DNA from: Ceratodon purpureus | Lineage: Eukaryota; Streptophyta; Bryopsida; Pseudoditrichales; Ditrichaceae | NCBI GenBank assembly: GCA_014871385.1 | Contig: CM026424.1 | Location: forward strand, 6,811,320-6,875,319 | Direction of reading: 5' to 3' | Length of the DNA: 64,000 nt | In this document: positions 25,500 to 37,200 of the stretch, in pieces | How the letters are laid out: each line of letters opens with the position of its first letter | Position numbering within the stretch: the stretch's first letter is position 1 | Notes under the pieces: model-generated | What the model saw: only the letters and a program-made list of their open reading frames with translations | The model's database searches: none | What the model was told of the DNA's origin: nothing | Position numbers and translations under genes: made by a program

Positions 25500-27762
25500 G
25501 ATTTGAAGAATGCATGTTCGACCTCATCAAGATGCTTCGATAGACAGGCAGTTTGTCCTATGTATCCAGTCATCAGGAGAGGGTACACAACTCCTTGTAA
25601 ACGCAATCTGAGAACATATCCACAAATTCAATACACAAATTCAATACAGTAAAACTCTCACTCCATGGCCCTCAACAATCCCGAAAAGAGCTTCTCATGC
25701 AGCAAAAACATTCAGAGCGCTTCAACAAAATTCAAAACTGTCTTTATTACCTTTCTAGATGTGGGTGAAACATGACCTAGATCTGCATACATCGCTTCCG
25801 CCCCTGGCTCACTAGAATTCACAAGAAACCCATTAACAAGGTTCTACAGAAGAGACAATTGAAGCTGTTGGACACCACAAGGGAAAAGAGTGGGCTCTTG
25901 GAAACACATACAAACCTGTATCAAGCACAATATCGTCCATGCAGGCAAAAACGGTCAAACGGATGCTGTTGACGAAACTGAAAAACAGGTATGATCGGAT
26001 TACTTGGACTGCAAACTGATCCAGTGCTCCACGGAGATTATTGCATTTGTCCCAAAATTTCATCCAATGCTCTCTTTGATTCTCCAGATCGTCATCGACA
26101 CAAGCCTGACGCAATCTTGACAAACTTGCTTGATGCACAACTGGCAGTAGCACATTTGCCAGTCGACGGCATATTGGGCAAAGGAACTCTGTCCTGGGAA
26201 GCTCAATGATGCCTTTACCTGGAAACCAAATTCCACAAGCATATATTTAAACCCATAATTTATTACACCTATTCAAGCTCTAAGCAAGCATTTACTGCAT
26301 CACAAACATTGATATGAAGGCGCTTCAATTGACCTCTATTATGCCACAACTTCATACCTTAACACTAATTTAAAATCTAGAAATGAAAGCAGACATCAAG
26401 ACAGATGGACGATCTCCATAGATAACAGTCGTTAAAAACGGAGCATGAAACCCAAAAACATATTCAGGACATTACCTTCATAAGGTATCTGGTCGCAATG
26501 ACTTCGTACAAGAGAAGCATGATAACTTTGGAAACACTCCTGATGCATCTGCAATCACAATGAAACAAATCAAAATTTGCAGGGCTGCGTAACGCACGTG
26601 CACAGAAGCACCTTCACATACTGTGTCTAATTCTATCACAACTTATGGATCTCATTTCTTTTCCACATTCAAAATTCATTTTATCAATAGATAAACGTGA
26701 CAACACAGCCAAAATCGTAATCGTGAGCTCTTCCCAGTATCAGCCACAATACCTGATGACCACAACATAGTACCAGAATTCCGCATCCAACTGCACTGCT
26801 TCCGACTGCTCTAGTTCCATCCCAGATACAATCAAAAATGTTCAGTGTCACAGCCTGCACTGTTGTGCCTCAAATGCTCCTTCCTTACACATTTACTCGT
26901 ATCTTCCTCCATCGCACCAGTACTGCGCAAAAAACCTTCCATGCGAATCTGAAAACACAAAAGAATCACACCGGTGTATTCAATTTCCGCACCTGATAAC
27001 AGAGGCCAATGAGCTTATTGCGAGCAACTCTGCAGGCACGGGAAAGCCCGTCGGCTTCAAAGATTTGCGAACCAAGTGCCTTATCGCCACCTTTCTCCTT
27101 CTCCAATCCAATCCTCGCAACCGTCCAACGATCAGGCTTCTTGACTCCCACATCCTCATCTTTCGACGCCGGCGTCACCAGCTGCTCGAAAAATTCATCG
27201 AATAACAACTCATCCTAAAGAATCCACCACCACAAGTTACCATCCTCTACCCCCAAAACCCTAATCCTCCGAAAACCCTAATTCTCCGAGAGCTCCAAAT
27301 TCTGCATCTGAGATGACCAGACAAACCCTAAATCCACTCTGAGCTCACCTGCAAAGCCTCAACATCAACCTACGCGGCCTTGAACGCGCCCGCTGATCCC
27401 TTACACGCCGTAGACTTGTCCGGATCCCAAATCCTCGTTCCCCCCTACGGCATCTGTAACCCAACTGAACTCCCAATCAACAACCCACCAACAACCCACC
27501 ACAAGAAACAATCCTCCCTCCTCATCACACCACCAAGTAAAAAAATCACCTCAAAACCCACCTCAAATCATCGCAAAACCCAACCCAAATCCTCTATCAG
27601 TCAAACACTAGCACAGAGCAAGAATTTCTGACAACTAGGGTAGACGCACCTGGAACCAACAACTTAAGGATTTTGAGCCCTTTTCTTGGGGGTTATTTCT
27701 GGAATGATAGAAGGGGGAACGGGTTAACTTACCTGTAGGAAGAGCTGAAGGATTTGTTCATT
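25500..27762 (-). pseudogene. Captured UBR/PRT6-like E3 ubiquitin ligase fragments inside the CACTA element
   Basis: Minus-strand exon 26548-26476 (MHQECFQSYHASLVRSHCDQ...) splices in phase to 26218-26004 (GKGIIEL, then TEFLCPICRRLANVLLP). This is the atypical RING region of PRT6-type N-recognins, where relatives read HQxCLxxY ... GEFLCPVCRRLANSVLP. A further likely exon lies near 25610-25500 (LRLQGVVYPLL). Upstream, 27214-26993 (ELLFDEFFEQLVTPASKDED, then RWTVARIGLEKEKGG) has good splice borders but was not recognised. The preceding segment (about 27420-27350) contains an in-frame TAG. The UBR box and the C-terminal domain are absent, so this is a gene fragment, not an active ligase. It might still be transcribed from the element. 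Confidence 0.6.
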
Positions 27763-27837
27763 TTGTGATATGTACTTGTTGTAACAATCTTTGGAGTGCA
27801 ATGATATCAAAAAACAATATCTAGGAATACTTGCTTG

Positions 27838-27980
27838 TGTTGAAACACTATCCTAGGTTGAAACACTATCTTGGGTTGTGATAGTGTTTCAACTTGGTTG
27901 GAACACTATCTTTCAATTCTCATGGTTGAAACACTATCCCAACCCACAACAGTGTTTCAACATAGTGTTTCAACACTGTT
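27838..27980. repeat. Right subterminal repeat array of the CACTA element
   Basis: About seven copies of GTTGAAACACTATC or its complement occur in roughly 140 bp, mirroring the left array. Confidence 0.85.
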
Positions 27981-27994
27981 TTGCACTAGTGTGA

Positions 27995-29005
27995 GTAACC
28001 TCAGATTCGCATACTCAGTTCGTATACTACAAGAAAATGGGTGTCGTAGCAACGTCTGAGGCCTTCGACTCATCAAATGGCCAAACTGAAATTGGTAGCA
28101 GCGTTCGCGTGACGGCGGTGTCCCCAGTGCCATCCTATGGAGTTCGCATCGTTAGCAGACAAACTGTTCCTCTGTCTTGGCCCACCATTTACACTCTTTA
28201 ACCGCCATGGATGAAGTTAGACTTCGGTGAAAGTTTGCATGAAATGGTGTTTACTCACTCAAAAATTAGTGGAGCCCAACTCAACATTTGTATACTCAGT
28301 AATACCAAATTTCATTCCTCAGTAGGGAAAATACCATAACTATTCAACAAACAAAGGAGTATCTACACAGTAACACAAACGCACAATCTCACACTTAGTC
28401 CTAGACATAAACTAATCAACCGGCCGGGCAGGATGGCCCAGCTGGCTGGCATTGAAATTTGAGCAAGAACTGCCCCCTTATAACTATAACCCAGCTCTAG
28501 ATCAGACGCATCAAGAGACCTCGGAAGGCCTTCTGGTTGTCGAAACGAATTACTCGGACTTGCAGATATCAGCATTAACTTCAATATTATTCACGAACAC
28601 AAAATTCAAAAAGGTCGCTGAAGGCTACTCGGAACATCAAAGTGTCCTCCATCTACCGCTGCCTGCCGTGCATGCATCGTCTTGTCTTCACATGTGGTGG
28701 TCCGGTGATCCCAGCTGTGCAGCCTACAGCATACAAATAAGTGAATCAAATATTCGCTCGGGTTTACCACATATGAAATTAGGGACTCGCACGTGGTCGA
28801 TCAGTCCATGAAAGAGCAAGCCCATTATTTATCGTAATAAAGACATGCACCATACGAGTTTCTCGGTCGATTAAATGAAAAACAACAGTCGATCAACTGC
28901 GATTCATTACGTACTGGCAACTAACTGCAGAGCAAACAAGTCAGGGGAGGAGGGACTGCACCTTCGCCACTACTCGGCACCGTTTGTGAAATGATGCTTA
29001 AGAAA
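27995..29005. other. Spacer between the CACTA element and the MiAMP1-like gene
   Basis: No gene recognised. At about 28028 the words ctacaagaaaatgggtgtcg resemble the common CACTACAAGAAAA-type terminus of other CACTA families, but no partner end was found. Confidence 0.35.
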
Positions 29006-29332
29006 TCATGCAATGAAAACGGCGCGAATCTTGGTTGCACCTTGGTTAAAACATAGCGGCCCGAACGCTTGTCCAACACTGCTCGCTGTATCACAGTTAC
29101 GTTGGTTGTGGATGGAAACTCGAACGTCGCTGTTGATTTCGGTAACGCGAACGGAGCTCTGGTCGATGAACGTCTGACATTGATTACCGTTCACTAAGAA
29201 GGTGTTGGTGGGAGCACCTTCGCAGCCAAGACCGTTGAATGTCTCGATCTTGGCCGCTTCAGTGCTTACTGCTGCAACGACTAGCAGCAACAGCACACAT
29301 AGAGCACGCGAGATGGCCATAGTCATCGCCAT
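29006..29332 (-). CDS. Secreted MiAMP1-like (beta-barrelin) antimicrobial-type protein
   Basis: The minus-strand frame begins at the ATG at 29332-29330 (MAMTMAISRALCV...) and encodes 108 residues. Residues 1 to about 26 form a clear signal peptide with a Leu/Val-rich core and an STEA-type cleavage region. The mature part of about 82 residues starts with AKIETFNGLGCEG. It has four Cys, an internal NQRNC motif and a FNQGATKIRAVFI end. This resembles the Greek-key MiAMP1 family (WSGPGC.. near the start, NQAGC.. in the middle, GWKSIFI at the end), but it has fewer Cys and ends in Ala rather than Cys. MiAMP1-type proteins are small extracellular defence proteins. The frame is open upstream but has no earlier ATG. 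The family call is by motif only. Confidence 0.55.
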   Translation of the reverse strand: MAMTMAISRALCVLLLLVVAAVSTEAAKIETFNGLGCEGAPTNTFLVNGNQCQTFIDQSSVRVTEINSDVRVSIHNQRNCDTASSVGQAFGPLCFNQGATKIRAVFIA

Positions 29333-29484
29333 ACCACTGAGCTGCGCGTGACACAAAATATGCCCGACTTGGTGGATATCGATTACTCGGAACAAGGCTA
29401 GCGACTGGAGTGCTGTGATGGAAACGCAGGCAGGATTGATGAGTGAAGTATATGGCTCAGCTTGGATTTGTAAGGTATACAGGC

Positions 29485-29500
29485 CTCCTTATAAACACAT
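29485..29500 (-). promoter_or_regulatory. TATA box of the MiAMP1-like gene
   Basis: On minus the sequence gtgtttataaggaggcc lies about 150-165 bases before the start codon. That gives a plausible TATA box with a leader of about 130 bases. Confidence 0.5.
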
Positions 29501-29509
29501 CAGTTACTC

Positions 29510-30570
29510 AACGCACTTGTGTAGTGGGTCGGAATGTTGTTGGGGAGGTGGCACTGATGGTGATCAGGTTCCATCACGACTATCCAGAACAAAAAGAAAT
29601 TACACCAACAAGTTCGTCCCGTGAGTGTTTTAGTAATACGTACACCCCAGACTGAGGCTGGAGACAGACGTAATGCGACGGATCGTGGTGATGACGCGGT
29701 TGCTATTAATAACACCGTGACCCTTGTGGTGACATTAATTTCAATCAAGACTTTACATTCACACAAAGCAACGACATTCTGTGTTCTTACAGCAGCAACT
29801 ATTCTTGACTTTGAAATTATTTCAAAATTTAAGTCTTAGCAATTCATTGTTGAATCTCAGTGTGATTAAGCACTCTACTAAATCCTGATCCTCCAAAATA
29901 CCTCCAATTCATGTAGCCAAGGTGATGCTTACAATCGCTGCATGCAGAACACAAATTTGATCTTTTACAAGAGGACGATGGAGACAGGTTCTATGACACG
30001 TTGAAAGCAGCGCGCTTTGTCTAGTAGATTGATATTTGTGATGGGATTGTCCTATGAAGAACAGACGCTGATGACAGTAATGAACCAGATCGCACACTCA
30101 TGATTTTAGCTGACAATCCCGCACGCGTGAGCGCCGGGCAAGAATGGCTGAGAGGCTGATATTTTTGAGTCGTGTACCGACTACTGTTACTGACAATGAC
30201 CTCGCTACAATTTGGGCACATTTTCTCCGAGATCGGCGAATGGATAACTTTTACGGAGAAAGCAAAATCATGCGTCAGCTCTTTCCCTGGCTGTAGTTGC
30301 CAATTTTTAGTGGTACACAACCTCCAAGTTCAATGTACTATAGTATCAATGTTTTGAAATCATATGCTGTCTTCGACTGGCAGGAAGCCATCGAGGTCTG
30401 ATATGGTCCTATCTCTACATCTCTTTGGTCTAACCAAAGAGGATGTTGCATGAGCTTGTACGTCCAGCGTTCCCGATACAAATAACTCGGATTGTTGGTA
30501 TGTTTCAGCAAAACCAAGAGGGGCCTCCTCAACAATAGTTACGAACTTGTGGGCGAACGGAACATGGTAA
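29510..30570. other. Spacer with no recognised gene
   Basis: Balanced base composition with several short open frames on both strands. None shows a domain, signal peptide or splice-linked continuation that I can recognise. Confidence 0.35.
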
Positions 30571-30852
30571 GAGCATCCCCAGTAGTACTGTAAACCTGAA
30601 AGCGAAAAGCGGAAAGATGTGGAAAGACGTGAATTGCGGTTCAGCAAGGGAATCAAGCCTGTAAGCCTGTAAGCTTGTAATTTACAAGTTGAAACCTGGT
30701 TTTGGAAGGTTTTTTAGGGGCAAACCTGTAAACCTGTAAACCTGTAAATGGTTTTGGAATGTTTTGCTTCGGAAAGTCACTTAGGTTTGGGAGAACGACG
30801 TTCTCACGATTATAGGCTTACAGGTTTACAGTACTTACTACTGGGGATGCTC
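30571..30852. mobile_element. MITE with GAGCATCCCC termini, PIF/Harbinger-like (282 bp)
   Basis: The ends are inverted repeats, GAGCATCCCCAGTAGTACTG at left and, reverse-complemented, GAGCATCCCCAGTAGTAAGT at right. They differ by a 4-bp indel and then share TACTGTAAACCTG. Flanking TAA on both sides (30568-30570, 30853-30855) fits the 3-bp TWA duplication of PIF/Harbinger elements. Inside is a short tandem array of the word aacctgt/gcctgta. No coding capacity. Confidence 0.72.
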
Positions 30853-31261
30853 TAATGAAAATGAGGGCTAGAAGAAAACACAAACAGGTCCACACTTCGG
30901 GGGTGGCCTTTCTATCTCAGCATCATAATGGACATCAGAAAATCTCCATTATATATTGATGCATTGCTTGCCGCACCATGATTGTTCCACAATCCAAAAG
31001 CCTTAGAGCATCCCCAATAGCACACAATAACTTCCCTCCCTCTAAACCAAATCTATCTTTTGACTGACCTAAAATTAGACATTGAAATTACCATCATTAG
31101 AAGCGCATTAAAATAAATGTGAGATTTTTCTCACGAAAAAAAAATTGTAAAAATTTGACAAAGGTGAAATGTCCCATTGAAAACACCACATTTTCAAAAT
31201 TTAGAGGGAGTACACCAAATCTTGCTTAATAATGGAAAGATCCTCCCATACTCCCTCTAAA

Positions 31262-32240
31262 TTTCAAAACCAATCATAATTTTATGAAGTTGTACAATCT
31301 CAAATGTCGTTTTCAAATTTGCAATGGAAAAAGCCTCCAGAGGGCTCAAATATAGGTATTTTACCATGAATTTTTTTACCTAAGAACCATTTTAAAGTTG
31401 ATTATATGTATGCCATATTTTTGGGCCAAAAGATTTACCCAAAAAAAAATCTACCACTATGGAAATGTTTTTACCACTCCTAACTTTGACAGCCTTCCAG
31501 GATTGAAATGTTTTTTTTTGCCATGAAATTCTCGGAACAAAAATCCCATTATGTTGATAACATATGATAAAAATTTCAAGGCCAAAAGACTTATACCAAA
31601 AAAGATATTAAAATTTTACCAAAATGTATAGTTGTGGAAAACAATGGAAAACAATGGGGGAAACCATTTCATTGTTAACAACGGTTGAGAAAATGTATAT
31701 TCACCATGAAATTTGGCATGCATGTTTTTATTATAAAAAGCATGTTGTCCGGAAATTTCATGGCAAATGGACAATTTCTCAACTAGTGGTAACAATGAAA
31801 TGGTTACCCTCATTGTTTTCCACAACTACACATTTTGGTAAATCATTAATATCTTTTTTGATATAAGTCTTTTGGCCTTGAAATTTTTATTATATGTTCT
31901 CGAAATAAAGGAGTTTTTGTTCCAAGAATTTTATGTCCAAAAAAATCATTTCAATCGTAAGGAGGCTGTCAAAGTTGGCAGTGATAAAAACGATTCTACG
32001 GTGGTAGATTTTTTTTTGGTGAATCTTTTGGCCTTAAAATATGGCAAACATATAATCAACTCAAAGATGATTCTTTGGTAAAAATTTCGTCGTAAATTAC
32101 CTACATTTGAGCCTTTGGAAGGCTTTCAAAGTTAATACTACTGAAATATTTTACACTGCTAATTTGATAATGTCATTTTGATTGGTACGCCACTCTACAA
32201 TGGCTCTACGCACACCAAAAATTATATAAAGTTGTATTTT
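31262..32240. mobile_element. Long palindromic fold-back element, copy B (about 1 kb)
   Basis: Two arms of about 450-480 bp face each other around a centre near 31725. Left-arm words (gttgattatatgtatgcc, ccaaaagacttatacc, aaaatgtatagttgtggaaa) recur inverted in the right arm (catataatcaac, gatataagtcttttgg, ttttccacaactacacattt). Matching sequence occurs at 6536-8392. There is no coding potential, and open frames on both strands here are arm-to-arm mirror images. Outer limits are approximate; the flank at 31012 begins gagcatccccaatag, a MITE-like end without a seen partner. Confidence 0.65.
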
Positions 32241-32699
32241 TGTATCAATCTAAAGATTGTGAACATGCTATTTTGATATTTGCATAAAATTTTATTATTT
32301 GGATGAATTTTATATTTATTTAAAAAAGGTTTTGTACTCATATCTAACATTGCCCACTTGGGGATCTAAATTTAATACAACCATCTTCACACTCCCTACA
32401 TACACTCAAAACCAAAATGTACACATTGCCCAAATAAAATTCAAACAATCGTGAGCATGCCTATTCTATTTTCTAACTCGTCAGTGCTCATGCTTATGTC
32501 GCATCCGAACGTGATAGAACGATAACACCCACCCTCACAGCTGCATCATCCACGTCAGATTCCACATCAGCACCCACGCGACCCTCATCACCCCCACCAC
32601 CCCCGCACCCAAACCGCAAACCCACCACCGCACCCAAACCCCACACCCTCTACCCACCGCCTACATCCAACCCTTCAAAATCTACACCCGGCTTACATA

Positions 32700-34208
32700 T
32701 CATCGCACGCACTTCCCTCTCCCTCGAAGCCTCGAACCGAAATTCCTTATCAATCGCAGCAACGCAGCCTTTCATTCTCGACCATCTCTGCTCCGATCAC
32801 TCTTGTCGCGCCCAGGCCAAGCTCCGAATCCTCCCACTCCCGGTACGAATCATGTCCTAATTGTATGCCAATTGTATGTCAATTTGTATGTCAATTTTGT
32901 ATGTTAATTGTATGCCAATTGTATGTCAATTGTATGTCAATTGTGTGTCGATTGTGTGTCAAGTGGGTATCAGATTCTAGACAACTCTGGTTCGATGGCT
33001 CTTCTTGCGAGGACTTGTTAGATTCTTCTCAGGGAGTTTCGATGTGTACTGTTCTGATCAGAGAGTTCAGATCGATGTTACTCTAGCTGTTGATACAAGT
33101 ACCATGGAAAGAAGTCACCTTAGAGAGTACTAGCTTGGATGATTTGAACTGGTCTGACTCTAGTGCTGATTCGAAGTTGATTCCATGCGATTGGATTCTT
33201 ACACATGGGATTGATTATCCGAGTTTGATCGGAAGAGTTTACCTTATGTGTGAAACCCACTAGAGACTTGCACCTTTTTCTTTTGTGTTGATCGGTTCTG
33301 TTTTTTTATTCAAGATCTAGATGTGCTGGGATCGATTTCTCTTCCTGGAGATGGTTGGTTTCTTTGGGATTGGCTGGAGTTTGGTGTGCGTGCTGTTCTA
33401 GTTTATAGTTGGGATGTTTTTTGATCTAGCTTTGCTCAGTTGTTGGTGCGATCGCTGGCTGTCTGTGACGTTGTTGTACGATTAGGTTTTTTTTTTGGCT
33501 TGAACGAAGGGTTTTCGAGTTTGAGTTTTGGTTTGATTGGTTTTGTTTTGGATGATGAAGAGCTTGGAGCTCTTGTGATTGCTTCTGCAGGTCAAGGATC
33601 AATTGTTCCATCAATCATCGGATACTTCCTTCAATTGCATTTCTCTGGAAGGTGAGCAGAGAGCTCTCTCCGATTCTTTATAATTCCTCTGTTCTGAAGC
33701 TCGACTAAGACAGAACGTAAAAATCTCAATTACGAGTATTGGCACCCTAGTGGTTTTGAGTTGTGAGCATCCGTGGTTCTTTGAGTGAAGATGTTTAGGA
33801 GGCATTGCTGTTCTGTTTCGAAACTGATGTAATTTTTGGTACTAGGAGTTAGATAAGATTATTTAGGGTTTCCTCATGGTGCGAGGATATTGCCGATCAC
33901 GTCAATTGGGATATACTATCATTGCAATTGCTAGGTTATGGTTGTGTATTCGGTGTTAGTAGAGACACAGTCTGTGCTTAGAGCTACGTTTTGTCTTGGC
34001 CGAGCTTCCAAATCTGCTTGTTGTGCTTTATTAACCTAGAAAATCAGGTCTGTAAAAAACAGTTGCAGTTCATCAGAGTGTAAATCTCCAATTTTCGTTG
34101 AGGAGGGAAAATTTAACCTGCCTCACTGATAGATTTTTTATTTATACTTGTGCAGACGCTCTTGGCGGAGGGGTCTCTTCATTGTAGGATGTGGTTGTGA
34201 CAACTTCC
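32700..34208 (+). promoter_or_regulatory. Promoter and leader of the MCCB gene, with a likely 5'-UTR intron
   Basis: A CT/CA-rich stretch (32700-32842) before the donor-like CCCG|gtacga (gt at 32843) and the acceptor cttgtgcag ending at 34155 suggest a 1.3-kb intron in the leader. The following leader segment leads to the ATG at 34209. An in-frame TAG lies directly upstream of that ATG. No protein-like frame was seen inside the intron. Confidence 0.45.
32857..32962 (+). repeat. 11-bp tandem repeat (caattgtatgt)
   Basis: About nine to ten imperfect head-to-tail copies of CAATTGTATGT/CAATTGTGTGT lie just inside the putative leader intron of MCCB. Confidence 0.8.
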
Positions 34209-37200
34209 ATGGCTCAATTTCTACGGAAAGGGAGGACCCGGTGGTCGTGCAGCCTTCGAGGAGAATGGATAGCATCTGTTTCTACACTGTCCGCACCGAG
34301 GATTAGAGAAGGGATTTTGTCACAAGGAACTGGTTCTCTTTTACCGAGGACCTTCATCAACGGAAGTCGAAGCTTTGTACCCGATGGCGATAGTCCGGGC
34401 TCCGATGTAAATAGAGGAAGATCTAGTCCGGACCTTGATTTCAGGAGTACATTTGCTACAGGAGACTATCGTCACCATGATGCTAAACCATACTCCACTC
34501 AGTGCGGCAAGCTTGGGGCATTCCCAAAGGTGGGGAGCTTGCCGTCCAGTCAGTTTTCCGTTGGCTTGGGGTCTATACCAACCGCTGTTGGAGGCCATGG
34601 TAGAAAATGGTCTCATGATTCCTTCAATTCGAAATGGAGAAATTTCATGAGCTTGGATCATGACTTGAATGTTCTTAAAGATGATATTAAGACTAGCAGT
34701 GAGAGCTTCATTGAAAATAGCAAGGCGATGGAGGAGCTTCTGCTTGACCTTCAGCAAAAAGTTGAAAAAGTAAGCCTTCAAATATGATCTCACCTTACGT
34801 GGATGGATTGTTATATTGAGAAACGGTTTAGATGGCGAAAGTGCGGTCGTCAATGGTCTTGACGTAGTTGATTCACCAGCAGCATACATTGTGCAGTTGA
34901 GTTGAAGCTTTTTGGTGTTTTAAAACAATAAGTGCATGTTTTGGGCAAGAAATGTTTTTCTTGCAGTGAGTTCGTAGTTGTCTTGTCCGGTATGTTGGAA
35001 ATAAATATAAATCGTACATGTAGAAAGATCATTCATCTGAGATTGTTTTTTAATCAGGTACGGCTTGGAGGTGGGGTGAAGGCTGTTGAACGCCACAAGA
35101 AGCGAAACAAGTACTTGCCACGTGAGCGTATTGACCATCTTCTTGATCCTGGATCGCCATTCTTAGAACTTTCACAGGTCAGTCAAATCCATGGCTTACC
35201 GACATTGTCTTGTACTCTGCAATGGAGGTGAATGCAAGCATTCACTAGCTCTACTTCAGATTCTGATTGTTCAGTTGTGGAGAATTGGTTTCAGGCTCTT
35301 GAATCAGTTCTGTGAACTTTTGTAAAGAAAAGGACTGAATAGCAGGTGACTGTGGTTGTGGAGGTAGCTTGCAGGACATGAATTGTACAGCGACGATCTA
35401 CCATCTGGCGGCATTGTAACAGGAATCGGATCTATTCATGGCCGTCTCTGTATGCTAGTAGCAAACGACCCTACCGTTAAAGGAGGGACCTATTATCCAA
35501 TCACTGTGAAAAAACACTTACGAGCTCAAGAAATAGCATCCCAATGTAACCTTCCATGCATATACCTTGTTGATAGTGGCGGGGCCAATCTTCCAAGGCA
35601 AGCAGATGTTTTCCCAGACCGTGATCACTTCGGTCGCATTTTCTACAACCAAGCTCGCATGTCAGAAGAAGGTATTCCACAGATTGCGCTAGTTCTAGGG
35701 TCATGCACTGCTGGAGGTGCGTACGTGCCAGCTATGGCGGATGAAAGCGTCATTGTTAAAGGAAATGGCACAATCTTTCTCGCTGGCCCACCCTTAGTCA
35801 AGGTAACGGAGTTGTCCAATGTTTATCTTCTGAAAATTTTCCCTTTTTATCTTGTACGCTATATTACCTGACCTCAATAATTTGCCTGAATCAAGAATGC
35901 TCCGATGTCGATGTTATTTGTGATGTACCCGAATCAATTTAATTGACGTATACAATATGATGTCCGAGTTGCAGGCAGCAACTGGAGAAGAGGTTAGTGC
36001 TGAGGATTTAGGAGGAGCAGCACTGCATTGTAAAGTATCTGGCGTTTCTGACTACTTTGCCACTGGTAAAACCTCTTTTAATGAGCCTTAACATTTTTCA
36101 TGTAGAATATCAGCAGTGTTGGTGTTGTTCTTTTGACTAATGTAGGAAGTAAAATTTGGCAGAACGGGGTAGCATCAGATTCTTCAGTTATTATTATTGT
36201 ATCTTCTAACACTTGGTTGCTTCATGACAGATGAGCTGCATGCACTTGCAATGGGCCGTAAGATAGTTAAAAACCTTCACTTAGCAGGGTTAAAAAACAG
36301 AGCTTCCAGAAGCTATGTTTCGGAAGAAGTGAGGGAACCTGTGTACAGCCCGGATGAGCTTCGTGGCATTGTTCCGGCAGATGCCCGGAAATCTTATGAT
36401 ATAAGATCTGTGATTGCACGCATTGTTGATGGAAGCGAGTTTGACGAGTTCAAGAAACTTTATGGCTCTGTAAGTACTCTGCCCGAATTGACATGTGGAT
36501 GAGAGAATGAGTGATTTGCCTTCGATTGCATATTTCAGTTCCATTTTTGTATTGATCAATACGTATTTGAATGCGCTATTGTGACTAACAAGCATGGTTC
36601 TACATGGACATTCGGAGATTCTGCTATTTACGAAAGTTTTGTGCTTTGGAGACAGACTCTAGTTACGGGATTCGCAAAAATAATGGGGCAACCTGTGGGA
36701 ATTGTGGGAAACAATGGCATCCTCTTCACCGAGTCGGCATTGAAAGGGGCACACTTCATTCAACTTTGTGCTCAACGCCATATCCCTCTGATTTTTCTCC
36801 AGAATATCACAGGTTTCATGGTTAGTACATCTATTCTCCAGATCAATTCTGGACAAGCACGCAAACATTGTTAACGAATATTATAGTGTTTGGGTTAAAA
36901 ATTATTGTTATATTTGAGTGCACCACACGAGCTAACTCCCTTGGCATTGTACATGAGTAGGTGGGATCCAGATCCGAAGCAAGTGGCATTGCGAAAGCAG
37001 GTGCGAAGATGGTCATGGCTGTGGCATGTGCTAAGGTATGTGGTCTTGTGCGTGGGGTTCCGAGTACCTTCTCCAGCTGTACTCCATTTCCTCATCCTTC
37101 TGAGGATTATTGTTTCGTTTACTAGGTGCTTGTGGCAGGATCCTTTCTCTGCCTTCCTCTGAAACAGGTTAAAAAGACAAGGCGCACCTCTTGTCTAACA

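Larger units (their letters stand above)
24612..27991 (-). mobile_element. Complete non-autonomous CACTA element carrying host gene fragments (Pack-CACTA)
   Basis: The left end is CACTAGTGCAAAACAGTGTT and the right end is its inverted match, ending in GTTTTGCACTAGTG. Both flanks are TGA (24609-24611 and 27992-27994), the 3-bp target duplication expected for CACTA elements. Subterminal regions (24625-24830 and 27838-27980) hold many copies of GTTGAAACACTAT in both orientations. The 3.4-kb element encodes no transposase. Instead its minus strand has exon-like pieces with splice sites, including a UBR/PRT6-like RING segment. Confidence 0.88.

Noticed and set aside
28020..28060. ctacaagaaaatgggtgtcg as a CACTA terminus
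   Set aside because: It lacks the first CA of CACTA and no inverted partner ending in ttcttgtagtg was found in the window.
31616..31866. Frames on both strands in the fold-back centre as proteins
   Set aside because: They are mirror images of each other created by the palindrome.
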